From positions 1-16,881 of the forward strand of contig CAJJPZ010000035.1 in assembly GCA_905193765.1 (NCBI GenBank): a DNA stretch of 16,881 nt. Reading direction: 5' to 3'. Under the pieces are notes generated by a model, which was given only the letters and a program-made list of their open reading frames with translations, did no database searches and had not been told where the DNA came from. A program made the translations under genes and the position numbers. Shown here piece by piece: positions 6,428-14,042 of this stretch (the first letter of the stretch is position 1; each line of letters begins with the position of its first letter). Source of the DNA: an uncultured Eubacterium sp. GTDB taxonomy: Bacteria; Bacillota; Clostridia; Peptostreptococcales; Anaerovoracaceae.

Positions 6428-6696
6428 TAAAAGGCAGATTGAAAAACGGATTCGATATAATACTGCAGGATGAGGCTGTTGATGATTTTGAAGTCTTTGA
6501 AGCGCTGTGCGATCTTGAAGGAGACGACGCTGATATGAAACAGATATTGTTCATATACAGACGACTTCTCGGAAAAGAACAGTATGAGGCTCTGAAAGCA
6601 TACTTAACAGAAAAAGATGGACGGATCAGCCTGACAGAAATGATGGAGATATTGGAAGAAATCCTGGGAATGAGTAATGAAACAAAAAACTCATGA
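6424..6696 (+). CDS. Tail assembly chaperone, short form (gpG-like)
   Basis: A 90-residue acidic helical protein starting at GTG 6424. In siphophages the gene between major tail protein and tape measure encodes a chaperone that coats the tape measure, in a short form and a longer frameshifted form. The length, acidic character and position match. The end reads ...GAA ACA AAA AAC TCA TGA, with a perfect slippery heptamer A AAA AAC in the zero frame two codons before the stop. Termination at TGA 6694-6696 gives the short form. Its ATG start is unusable because it runs directly into a stop. Confidence 0.87.
   Translation: MIKGRLKNGFDIILQDEAVDDFEVFEALCDLEGDDADMKQILFIYRRLLGKEQYEALKAYLTEKDGRISLTEMMEILEEILGMSNETKNS
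6684..6690 (+). promoter_or_regulatory. Programmed -1 ribosomal frameshift site A AAA AAC
   Basis: The zero-frame codons are ACA AAA AAC, so the heptamer X XXY YYZ with X and Y = A is in the correct phase. After a -1 slip, decoding continues CTC ATG ACC, entering the frame that begins at 6693. The fusion would have 89 residues from the first frame, one Leu, and 118 from the second, 208 in all. Lambda gpG/gpGT and many siphophages use the same arrangement. Confidence 0.85.
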
Positions 6697-7049
6697 CCCT
6701 CGCCAGTATGGTAAACACCGATGAAGCACTTCTGATGTGTGATCTTGCAGAAACATACGGTATATATGACTACAGGCAGCTGTCGCTCAGGAATGCAGCT
6801 GCCTTTTCTGCTGGTTTGAGGGAGAATTCACGTATAAGACAGAAGATGGAGGGAGCACCTGCGGAAAGTACAACTATACTGCTTGCAAGCATAGCAGATC
6901 GGCTGGGTCTTATTTTAGCTTCACTTCGCGGAACCGATGCGCCGGAATCTATAATTGATTGCATATTCGGCAGCTGTGAGAAAAAGGAACGTCCGGTAAG
7001 GGCGTACGATACTCCTGAAGAATTCCTGAAAGAAAGATACGGAGGGTGA
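6693..7049 (+). CDS. Tail assembly chaperone, T-part of the frameshift product (DUF5361-like)
   Basis: A 118-codon frame in -1 relation to the short chaperone, overlapping its stop. It resembles DUF5361-type proteins: 'TDEALLMCDLAETYGIYDYRQLSLRNAAAFSAGLRENSRIRQKM' followed by 'LLASIADRLGLILAS' and a charged C-terminus 'TPEEFLKERYGG'. It is most likely made mainly as the end of the 208-residue fusion and binds the tape measure and tail tube protein during assembly. The ATG at 6693 has no ribosome site of its own, which favours frameshifting over separate initiation. It ends one base before the tape measure start. Confidence 0.87.
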   Translation: MTLASMVNTDEALLMCDLAETYGIYDYRQLSLRNAAAFSAGLRENSRIRQKMEGAPAESTTILLASIADRLGLILASLRGTDAPESIIDCIFGSCEKKERPVRAYDTPEEFLKERYGG

Positions 7050-7050
7050 T

Positions 7051-9018
7051 ATGGGAACAACACTTGCAAATGCATATGTGCAGATAATCCCTTCAGCAAA
7101 GGGAATAAAGAGCGGTATGCAGAAAGAACTGGATGCTGCCGGAGGAACTGCCGGTGAATCTGCAGGGGGCAGGTTTGCAGGTTCCTTCAAAAACATCATA
7201 GGTGCCGCAGCAATAGGAACTGCTGTTGTTGCAGGTATAACAAAATCCATAAAGGAAGGTGCAGCGCTTGAACAGTCTATCGGAGGAATAGAGACACTGT
7301 TCAAGTCAGCATCGGATACTGTTATAAAAAATGCCGATAATGCTTTCAGAACGGCGGGCATATCCGCAAACAGCTATATGGAGCAGGCAACAAGCTTTTC
7401 TGCATCACTTCTGCAGTCACTGGATGGAGACACAAAAAAAGCGGCAAAGTATGCAGATACTGCGATAATAGATATGTCCGACAATGCTAATAAAATGGGC
7501 ACCAATATCGAGGATATCCAGAATGCATACCAGGGCTTTGCAAAACAGAATTACACGATGCTGGATAACCTGAAACTTGGTTATGGCGGTACAAAGACCG
7601 AGATGGAGAGACTGCTTGCGGATGCATCGAAGATCAGCGGACAGAAATATGATATCTCAAATCTTTCGGATGTATACGAGGCCATCCATGTGATACAGGG
7701 CGATCTTGATATAACAGGAACATCAGCAAAAGAGGCTGCAACGACTCTGTCAGGTTCCTTCAGCGCAATGAATGCAGCTGCCGATAACTTCCTCGGCAAT
7801 CTCGCTCTGGGAAGAAATATAGAATCATCAATGGAAGGTCTGGCCTCGACAGCATCCATATTCCTGTTTGACAATCTTGTACCGGCAATTGGGCGTATAC
7901 TTACGTCGCTTCCGACGGCTCTGGGAACATTCATAAAAAAAGGAGTGCCGCAGTTCATGGCAGCAGGCAAGGAAATGATGGATGGCATAGCGAAAGGATT
8001 TGGTAATTCCGGTGATATCATAAAAAAAGCTTTGTCGGGCCTGACTGATTTATCCAGCATGATAAGCAAGGCGGCGCCGGGGCTTGTTGATACAGGGATG
8101 GATCTGCTGCAGAATCTTGCACAGGGTATCGCGGATGGACTTCCGGAATTTATTGAAAGTGTTCCTGAGATAATTTCGAATTTCGCTGATGCAGCTGCTA
8201 AAAATGGTCCCAAGCTTATAAAAGGCGGTCTGCTTATAATAAAAACACTTGCTGTTGGAATAATCAAAGCGATACCTGCGCTGATAAAAACAGTGCCTAA
8301 GATATTCAAAGCATATCTGAATATGTGGAAGTCACTTGGCTGGGTGAACCTGGGAAAGCTGGCGCTGACTGCGATCAGAAACGGCATCGTAAAAGGTATA
8401 GGTGCGTTGGCGTCTATTGTAAGAGGAAAATTCAATGCTGTGAAAACAGCGATCACACAGCCGATAACAGCAGCAAGAAATGTCCTGTCAAACATAGTCA
8501 GTGCAATAAAATCAAGACTGTCTTTCAGTGGTTTATCAGGAAGTGTGGGCAGGGCTTTCGGTGCTATCAAAGCAAAGATGACGGCGCCGATATCATCTGC
8601 ACTCAGCACCATAAGGAGTGCTGTATCGAAAATAAGGGGGATATTTCCACTCAGGCTTGGCAAGATATTCTCAGGGATACAGGTGCCGCATTTTAATATA
8701 AGCGGCGGCAAAGTTCCGTGGGGGATCGGTGGAAAAGGTGTTAAGCCGTCAGTCAGCGTTAAATGGTATAAAACGGGTGGTATATTCAACGATCCTTCTG
8801 TTATAGGTGTCGGCGAAGCCGGATCAGAGGCTGTAGTGCCGCTCGGAACCCTCTGGAGTAAATTCGATGCACTTACAAGTGCTGTACTGAACAATAACGA
8901 CGCACATGCCGGAAATCTGAATTTGATAATACAGCTTGATGGAAAAACGATCGGCAAAAGCACTGTTGATTATATCAATGGTCAGACAATGATATTCGGG
9001 ACATCACCGGTATTATAA
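7051..9018 (+). CDS. Tape measure protein
   Basis: A 655-residue protein that sets tail length and is ejected ahead of the DNA. The N-terminus 'MGTTLANAYVQIIPSAKGI' and the early helical segment are typical of Firmicutes tape measures. Residues 47-66 form a hydrophobic stretch (NIIGAAAIGTAVVAGI), and residues 390-430 and 440-460 hold further hydrophobic helices. The middle is repeated helix with Ala, Gly and Lys. The C-terminus 'GGIFNDPSVIGVGEAGSEAVVPLGTLW' (about 584-610) is the classic end of this family. A rise of about 1.5 angstrom per residue suggests a tail near 100 nm, short for the group. No peptidase domain is visible. GGAGGGTG precedes the ATG, one base after the chaperone stop. Confidence 0.93.
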   Translation: MGTTLANAYVQIIPSAKGIKSGMQKELDAAGGTAGESAGGRFAGSFKNIIGAAAIGTAVVAGITKSIKEGAALEQSIGGIETLFKSASDTVIKNADNAFRTAGISANSYMEQATSFSASLLQSLDGDTKKAAKYADTAIIDMSDNANKMGTNIEDIQNAYQGFAKQNYTMLDNLKLGYGGTKTEMERLLADASKISGQKYDISNLSDVYEAIHVIQGDLDITGTSAKEAATTLSGSFSAMNAAADNFLGNLALGRNIESSMEGLASTASIFLFDNLVPAIGRILTSLPTALGTFIKKGVPQFMAAGKEMMDGIAKGFGNSGDIIKKALSGLTDLSSMISKAAPGLVDTGMDLLQNLAQGIADGLPEFIESVPEIISNFADAAAKNGPKLIKGGLLIIKTLAVGIIKAIPALIKTVPKIFKAYLNMWKSLGWVNLGKLALTAIRNGIVKGIGALASIVRGKFNAVKTAITQPITAARNVLSNIVSAIKSRLSFSGLSGSVGRAFGAIKAKMTAPISSALSTIRSAVSKIRGIFPLRLGKIFSGIQVPHFNISGGKVPWGIGGKGVKPSVSVKWYKTGGIFNDPSVIGVGEAGSEAVVPLGTLWSKFDALTSAVLNNNDAHAGNLNLIIQLDGKTIGKSTVDYINGQTMIFGTSPVL

Positions 9019-9028
9019 GGAGGATGAC

Positions 9029-9901
9029 ATGGCAGAAGCTCAGATATATTTCATAGGAACATCAAAAATAAAAGAAATAAGGAAGGGTGGAGAAGTAACC
9101 TTTCACTGGGGAGATTACAGCAGCTGGCGAAATTTCAAATCACCAGTAGCCGCAAGTTCCAGGAAAGTAAAATATAACAAGAAAACCAAGAATAAAGCAG
9201 GCAGCAAAAAACTCGGAGGTAATGGCGGTGTAACAAAACTCGGAACATCCATTCCGGCAACAGCTCAGAGGACTATATCGGGGGTAGAACGTACATGTGA
9301 TGTAAGGTACTGGCAGCGTGGATATACCACATATACAAGAACATCCAAGCTCAAGAAGCAAAAGAAAATGCTGAAGAAAACTTACACGTCATCAAAACCA
9401 TACCAGTATAGACTTCAGTATAAAGATAAAGCAGTGGTGGATAAGACATACTCTAAATATGTGGATGGAATTGAATACATATATTTTGCTGATCACTATT
9501 ATGCAGATGATGGTACGGAAACGGCAACTGATGGACATCTTCCGCATCCGACAACATGTGACTTTGCATACTCGGATGTAAGGAAGAACTTTGAATCGAA
9601 TGCGAACAACAGTGACTCAAGAGACAATTCCGGATCATATATATTAAGTAATGTCAGGGCCAATGTTGTCACACTTACGCTTGCATGGACCGGCCTGTCT
9701 AAAGAAGAGGGAAAAGAGATACTCGATACACTGAATCCATCAAAGAATAAGGATGGAAAATACGAATATCTGACAGTACAGTACCTGGATCATGCTACAG
9801 GTAAGCATAAAAACGGCACTTTCTTTGCTGATACAAGAAATGTGTCAAAGTATCCTGACGGACATTTCAGGGAAATATCAGTAATACTAACGGAGGTATA
9901 A
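9029..9901 (+). CDS. Distal tail-like protein with a long basic N-terminal part
   Basis: A 290-residue protein directly after the tape measure, the position of the distal tail protein (Dit). Residues about 205-290 (NVVTLTLAWTGLSKEEGKE, LTVQYLDHATG, FFADTRNVSKYPDGHFREI) match the small DUF6711-like proteins that occupy this place in clostridial phages; this part probably forms the ring at the tail tip. The first 200 residues are unusual. Residues 45-139 carry 27 Lys or Arg and only four Asp or Glu, with a cluster 'KLKKQKKMLKKTY' near 107-119 and a Gly-rich spacer near 61-67. I do not recognise this part. A GGAGG site precedes the ATG. It ends inside the ribosome site region of the hub gene. 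Confidence 0.72.
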   Translation: MAEAQIYFIGTSKIKEIRKGGEVTFHWGDYSSWRNFKSPVAASSRKVKYNKKTKNKAGSKKLGGNGGVTKLGTSIPATAQRTISGVERTCDVRYWQRGYTTYTRTSKLKKQKKMLKKTYTSSKPYQYRLQYKDKAVVDKTYSKYVDGIEYIYFADHYYADDGTETATDGHLPHPTTCDFAYSDVRKNFESNANNSDSRDNSGSYILSNVRANVVTLTLAWTGLSKEEGKEILDTLNPSKNKDGKYEYLTVQYLDHATGKHKNGTFFADTRNVSKYPDGHFREISVILTEV

Positions 9902-9906
9902 TGTGA
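9892..9906 (+). promoter_or_regulatory. Ribosome site and nested ATG/GTG start of the tail hub gene
   Basis: GGAGG (9892-9896) precedes TAATGTGAATT. The ATG at 9901 overlaps the upstream stop and is followed at once by TGA, so only the GTG at 9903 opens the long frame, six bases after the ribosome site. The same ATGTGA arrangement occurs at the tail chaperone start. Confidence 0.7.
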
Positions 9907-12900
9907 ATTACGATCTCAAAGCAGTTATAAATGGTATTGAATTAGGCGAAATGCAGGAATCCGCAGTATCTGCGAACGATATTTCATACATCGCACCATC
10001 GATAACAAATGTAAAACTGATCGACAGCGCATCTTCCAAAACGATGGAAATCGGGTCAACTGCAAGTGACTGTCTGATACTTACAGTTCTGAATCCTTTC
10101 AAGGAACATTTTGATGGTGACAAAATCGAATTATACATAAGTCCTGTAGAATCGGATCATATGACCGAAAAGGAAAGGCTGGAAGAAGAAGTTGGCGATG
10201 ATATATCTGACGAAGTCATAGACGAAGATGACCTCGATCATGAAATAGATGATGATGACGAGGAAGGAGAGGAAGTCACAGATGATGACCTCGAAGATGC
10301 CGAGACTGCAGATTCAGAACTGGAACAAGGACAATATATCTTCTTTGAAGGCGAAGAAGATATCGCAGTAGATGAGGATACTGATGAAGCTGAGGAAGAA
10401 ACCTGGCATAAAGCTGGTACATATTATGTCTATACACAGAAAAATGCAGATGGAGGGATTGTACTTACATGTTATGACGGATTCTCGAAAATGAATGGGA
10501 TATATGTGCCTTCTTTTAATGCAGGCACTCCCCAGGGATTCTATAACGATCTGAAAGCTCAGGTGCTTTTGGATTGCGGCATAACATTAGATGATTTTGA
10601 ATTTGATGACATATATAATACTGAAATCAAGTGGGATTTCGAATGTAGTTATCGCAAAGCACTTGGGTATCTTGCAGGTCTCGTAGGAGGATTTGCGGAA
10701 TTTGATGAAAACGGTATAGCGGGCATATCGTTCTATGCGTTCTCAGATAATATAATCCTCGAATCAGATCTTATATCATATACCGAAACATCTGCAGGTG
10801 AAATACTGGTGGATGGGATCTCATGTAATATCAGTATTGATGGCCTTGGCACACAAAACATCGAAACTGGTGCAGGACAAAGCATTTCGTTTAATAATCC
10901 CTTCGTTACAGAAAGTATTCTGGAGGATATTTTTGAGACATACAGAGGTATACGGTTCACCGGAGCTGTACTTAATGTAAAATGGGATGAAACACTTGTA
11001 TCAGGAACATTTGCAAGATTATTTACAGAAGATGAGTACAGAAACTATATAGGGTTAAAAAATGCGCTTGATCAGCCAGACCTGACCAGTGAAGAAATCA
11101 TGGGAATCAGAACCAATATGAATTTTCTTGGAAAAGTGATATTCATAAGTTCTCAGGCCATAGACTTTACAGGGGAAGCTACCAGCTGGATCACAAGCGT
11201 ATATGATGGTGAGTCAGTAAAAGAAAATCAGATCGAAAGTCCATTTGATACAAAAATAAAGCGTGCATATGTCAAAACTGCGGAGGCTCAGGCTGCTGCC
11301 GATGAAGCGGCAGGGTCTGCATCTCAGGCAAACACTTTAGCTGAAGCGGCTCAGGCATCAGCTGATCAGGCCAAGCAGTCTGCGGATGCAGCAAAGACCG
11401 CAGCGGACAATGCTCAGAGCGCCGTTGATGCAGTGGAGGCTGACGTGGCTTCACTGGAAACCTCGGTGGACAACGCTCAGAAAGCGGCAGATAATGCCCA
11501 GGCTGCTGCGGTTACGGCCAAGACCGCAGCGGATAACGCTCAGCAGTCAGCTGACAACGCGGCCGCTGAAGCCGAGACGGCAAAGACGAATGCGGCTGCA
11601 GCTCAGACAAAGGCAGAAGAAGCGGCAGGAAGCGCGGCGTCCGTACAGGAAACTGCTGCTAATGCGGTGACTAAAGCCCAAGTGGCGCAGACCACAGCCG
11701 ACGCAGCAAGGTCAGAAGTGGCACAGGCAAATGAGGAGATAGAGGGACTGTCAACGTCGCTGGAAACGACGAAACAGACGCTTGAAGCTGATTACAGCAA
11801 GAAGACAGATCTCAGCACAGTACAGGCGAACTTACAGGCTCAGATAACTGAAAACGCAGCTCAGATAGAGATTACTCATTCAAAGATCATCAAAGTTGAC
11901 GAGACTGCCAACGATGCAAAGGAAAAGGCTGAAGCCGCAAGCACTGCGGCGGGAAAAGCTCAGACTGATGCCACAGCCGCCAAGACCGCAGCCGCGAATG
12001 CGCAGACTGCGGCAGATAATGCGAAAACAGCAGCAGACAACGCACAGTCTGAAGCGGACGCGGCCAAGACTGCGGCGACGAATGCGAAGTCTGTAGCTGA
12101 TAAAGCTCAGTCAGATCTCGAAGCCGCACAGGCAGACCTTGCCACAGTATCAGGCAGAGTTGATGCGACTGAGGAAGATATCGCCGCGGCACAGAAAGCT
12201 GTGACGACCGCGCAGGCAGCAGCAGACAAAGCTAAACAGGATGCAGCCGCAGCCCAGACAAAAGCAGAGACAGCGCAGTCAGCTGCAGATGATGCAGCGA
12301 CCAAGGCAACGAACGCCCAGACAAAGGCAGATGCAGCAAAGACCGCCGCAGATGACGCGGCTCTTGCAGCGTCGAACGCTCAGACAGATGCCACGGCAGC
12401 CAAGACCGCCGCAGCCAATGCGCAGGAAGCCGCTGAGACCGCACAGACTACGGCAAACACTGCAAAGACTAACGCTGCTACTGCCCAGACAAAAGCCGAG
12501 CAGGCCGCTACTGATGCAGCAGCAGCGCAGACCACAGCCGATGCGGCAAAGACAAAAGCTGAGACAGCACAGTCAGATCTGACCAAAGCTAAAGAGAATC
12601 TCGAAGCTGTAAAAAGCAGAGTGGACGCGACGGAAGAAGACATAGCAGCCGCAGAGCAGGCAGTGCAGACAGCACAGTCAAAAGCTGATGCGGCAGCAGT
12701 ATCCGCGGCCGCAGCTCAAAGTACTGCAGATACTGCAAAAGCTGATGCAGCCACCGCGCAGACAGCCGCAGATAAAGCGAAAGCAGATGCGGCCAAAGCA
12801 CAGACCGCGGCAGATAGTGCCAAAGCAGCAGCAGAAGCCGCTCAGTTAGATGTCGACAGCCTGAAAACGAGAGTCACCAAAACAGAGACAGATATCAAGA

Positions 12901-14030
12901 AGAACGCCGACGCTATAGCACTGACGGCCACCAAGGAAGAAGTGACTGAAACGCTGGGAGGCTATTATACAAAAGAAGAAGCCGACGCAGCAGTCGAAGT
13001 AACGGCTGGCAGTATCAGACAGGAAGTCTCGAACACCTACGCGACAAAACAGGGGCTGGCCGATGCGAATACCCAGATAGAGACAAACAAGTCTCAGATA
13101 GAGCAGACAGCAAAGCAGCTGAAGCTCCTCATAAAATCCGGAGACACAGAGGCGAGCCTCGTGCTCACTGACAAGCTGATAGAACTTGCCGCCGCCGGAA
13201 TAAACCTGAAAGGCCTCGTCAGCTTCTCAGGACTGGATTCAGATGCACAGAAGAAGGTGAACGACGCCCAGGAAACTGCGAACGGTGCAGCATCTAAAGC
13301 TGATCTCGTGGCCGGAATAGTAAGCGGCACTGATACTTTCGATATATCAGTATCAGGAAGTCTGAGCGAGGAAAGTGCGCAGATAGACATACAAGCCGCA
13401 TCAGGATCAGGGAAGTTCACAACTCCGGGCGAATACACATTTTCATATTTGGATTCCGGCTGGAAGCTTGGTGGAAACAGCGTAACGCTTTCAGAGTATG
13501 GGATAACGCTGAACGGAACGCCTGCGGCAGGTGACACAATAACGGTAGTTTATGATGAATCGGGACTCGTAGATGATATCGATGAATTGAACAAAAGAAC
13601 AGACGAGATCAGTTCAGATGTCGGTTCATTGAGAGATGCTTCATCAGAGCTTCATGAACAGACTAATGGTTTGAGTGAGGCAACATCGAAACTTAAGACG
13701 GTACAGGAGGCCACAACCAAGGAACTGGCCGGTATGGCAAAAGAACTGGAAGGCTACAGAGGATGCGTAGTTATTAATGGTAATGAACCATCGATAACAA
13801 TAGGGGCGGGTTCAGATACAAAGACGAATCTTAAAATAACACCTGAAAAAATGTCATTCATGAACAACGGCAATGAGGCGGCATCTCTGTCCAATGATAC
13901 TCTGAAAGCTGATTCTGCAGAGATCACGAATCTATACATGAGATCTGTAGATAACGGCGGAAATGTAGTAGGCACTCTCGGTTGGATCGCAAGAGCAAAC
14001 GGGCATTTGTCGCTCAGGGTAATAGGATAA
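9903..14030 (+). CDS. Tail hub / tail-associated tip protein with a long coiled-coil stalk
   Basis: A 1375-residue protein starting at GTG 9903 that should sit below the distal tail ring. Residues 1-86 and 168-450 look like the hub domains of Firmicutes tail proteins ('YDLKAVINGIELGEMQESAVS', 'TYYVYTQKNADGGIVLTCYDGFSKM', 'YRKALGYLAGLVGGFAEFDENG'). Residues 88-167 are an acidic insertion (44 Asp or Glu of 80). Residues 460-630 and 665-1007 are heptad repeats of the form A-D-x-A-Q/K-T-x, with Ala, Leu, Val or Ile at the first position, predicting a very long Ala-rich coiled-coil stalk. Residues 1050-1300 add beta-rich and coiled parts. The last 80 residues (from about 1295) resemble phage tip modules ('ITPEKMSFMNNGNEAASLSNDTLKADSAEITNL') that precede the receptor protein. 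No peptidase motif is visible, so cell-wall cutting is not supported. The next gene starts 12 bases after the stop. Confidence 0.8.
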   Translation: MNYDLKAVINGIELGEMQESAVSANDISYIAPSITNVKLIDSASSKTMEIGSTASDCLILTVLNPFKEHFDGDKIELYISPVESDHMTEKERLEEEVGDDISDEVIDEDDLDHEIDDDDEEGEEVTDDDLEDAETADSELEQGQYIFFEGEEDIAVDEDTDEAEEETWHKAGTYYVYTQKNADGGIVLTCYDGFSKMNGIYVPSFNAGTPQGFYNDLKAQVLLDCGITLDDFEFDDIYNTEIKWDFECSYRKALGYLAGLVGGFAEFDENGIAGISFYAFSDNIILESDLISYTETSAGEILVDGISCNISIDGLGTQNIETGAGQSISFNNPFVTESILEDIFETYRGIRFTGAVLNVKWDETLVSGTFARLFTEDEYRNYIGLKNALDQPDLTSEEIMGIRTNMNFLGKVIFISSQAIDFTGEATSWITSVYDGESVKENQIESPFDTKIKRAYVKTAEAQAAADEAAGSASQANTLAEAAQASADQAKQSADAAKTAADNAQSAVDAVEADVASLETSVDNAQKAADNAQAAAVTAKTAADNAQQSADNAAAEAETAKTNAAAAQTKAEEAAGSAASVQETAANAVTKAQVAQTTADAARSEVAQANEEIEGLSTSLETTKQTLEADYSKKTDLSTVQANLQAQITENAAQIEITHSKIIKVDETANDAKEKAEAASTAAGKAQTDATAAKTAAANAQTAADNAKTAADNAQSEADAAKTAATNAKSVADKAQSDLEAAQADLATVSGRVDATEEDIAAAQKAVTTAQAAADKAKQDAAAAQTKAETAQSAADDAATKATNAQTKADAAKTAADDAALAASNAQTDATAAKTAAANAQEAAETAQTTANTAKTNAATAQTKAEQAATDAAAAQTTADAAKTKAETAQSDLTKAKENLEAVKSRVDATEEDIAAAEQAVQTAQSKADAAAVSAAAAQSTADTAKADAATAQTAADKAKADAAKAQTAADSAKAAAEAAQLDVDSLKTRVTKTETDIKKNADAIALTATKEEVTETLGGYYTKEEADAAVEVTAGSIRQEVSNTYATKQGLADANTQIETNKSQIEQTAKQLKLLIKSGDTEASLVLTDKLIELAAAGINLKGLVSFSGLDSDAQKKVNDAQETANGAASKADLVAGIVSGTDTFDISVSGSLSEESAQIDIQAASGSGKFTTPGEYTFSYLDSGWKLGGNSVTLSEYGITLNGTPAAGDTITVVYDESGLVDDIDELNKRTDEISSDVGSLRDASSELHEQTNGLSEATSKLKTVQEATTKELAGMAKELEGYRGCVVINGNEPSITIGAGSDTKTNLKITPEKMSFMNNGNEAASLSNDTLKADSAEITNLYMRSVDNGGNVVGTLGWIARANGHLSLRVIG
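11280..11792 (+). repeat. Heptad repeat block 1 in the hub gene
   Basis: Codons 460-630 read as about 24 unbroken heptads (21-base units) such as DNAQKAA, DNAQAAA, VTAKTAA, DNAQQSA. The Ala core is interrupted at residues 508-522 by heptads with Val and Leu (DAVEADV, ASLETSV), which probably lock the register. The block ends at the non-repeat link 'DYSKKTDLSTVQANLQAQI'. Confidence 0.85.
11895..12923 (+). repeat. Heptad repeat block 2 in the hub gene
   Basis: Codons 665-1007 form about 49 heptads (DNAKTAA, DNAQSEA, TAQTAAD and variants) in near-continuous register. Hydrophobic clasp heptads occur around residues 739-768, 893-922 and 985-1000. Base-level variation between units is high, so the repeat is old or maintained by selection on protein sequence rather than freshly copied. 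Confidence 0.85.
12105..12677 (+). repeat. Two copies of a 111-base segment 462 bases apart inside the stalk
   Basis: Copy 1 is 12105-12215 (residues 735-771) and copy 2 is 12567-12677 (residues 889-925). They agree at 25 of 37 residues, including RVDATEEDIAAA. The displacement of 462 bases is exactly 22 heptads, as expected of an in-register duplication of a stalk unit. Confidence 0.75.
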
Positions 14031-14042
14031 CAGGAGGCGGAT

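Noticed and set aside
6677..6724. Small frame ATG 6677 reading MKQKTHDPRQYG
   Set aside because: Fifteen codons in the third frame, no ribosome site; the -1 frameshift explains the junction.
7433..7441. Run of seven A in the tape measure gene as a slippery site
   Set aside because: The frames on either side give no useful continuation and the full-length protein is normal.
8325..8696. A 123-codon + frame inside the tape measure gene
   Set aside because: Cys/His/Lys/Gln-rich composition is that of an out-of-frame reading, with no ribosome site.
7581..8963. A 460-codon open frame on the minus strand opposite the tape measure gene
   Set aside because: No ribosome site and no family; the + strand frame has clear tape measure signatures and operon spacing.
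11272..12801. Many open frames on both strands in the Ala-repeat region
   Set aside because: They are products of GC-rich repeated codons without stops; none has a ribosome site or recognisable protein, and the + frame has clear heptads.
11280..12923. CRISPR-like array in the repeat region
   Set aside because: Repeats are contiguous 21-base protein heptads without constant repeats or unique spacers.
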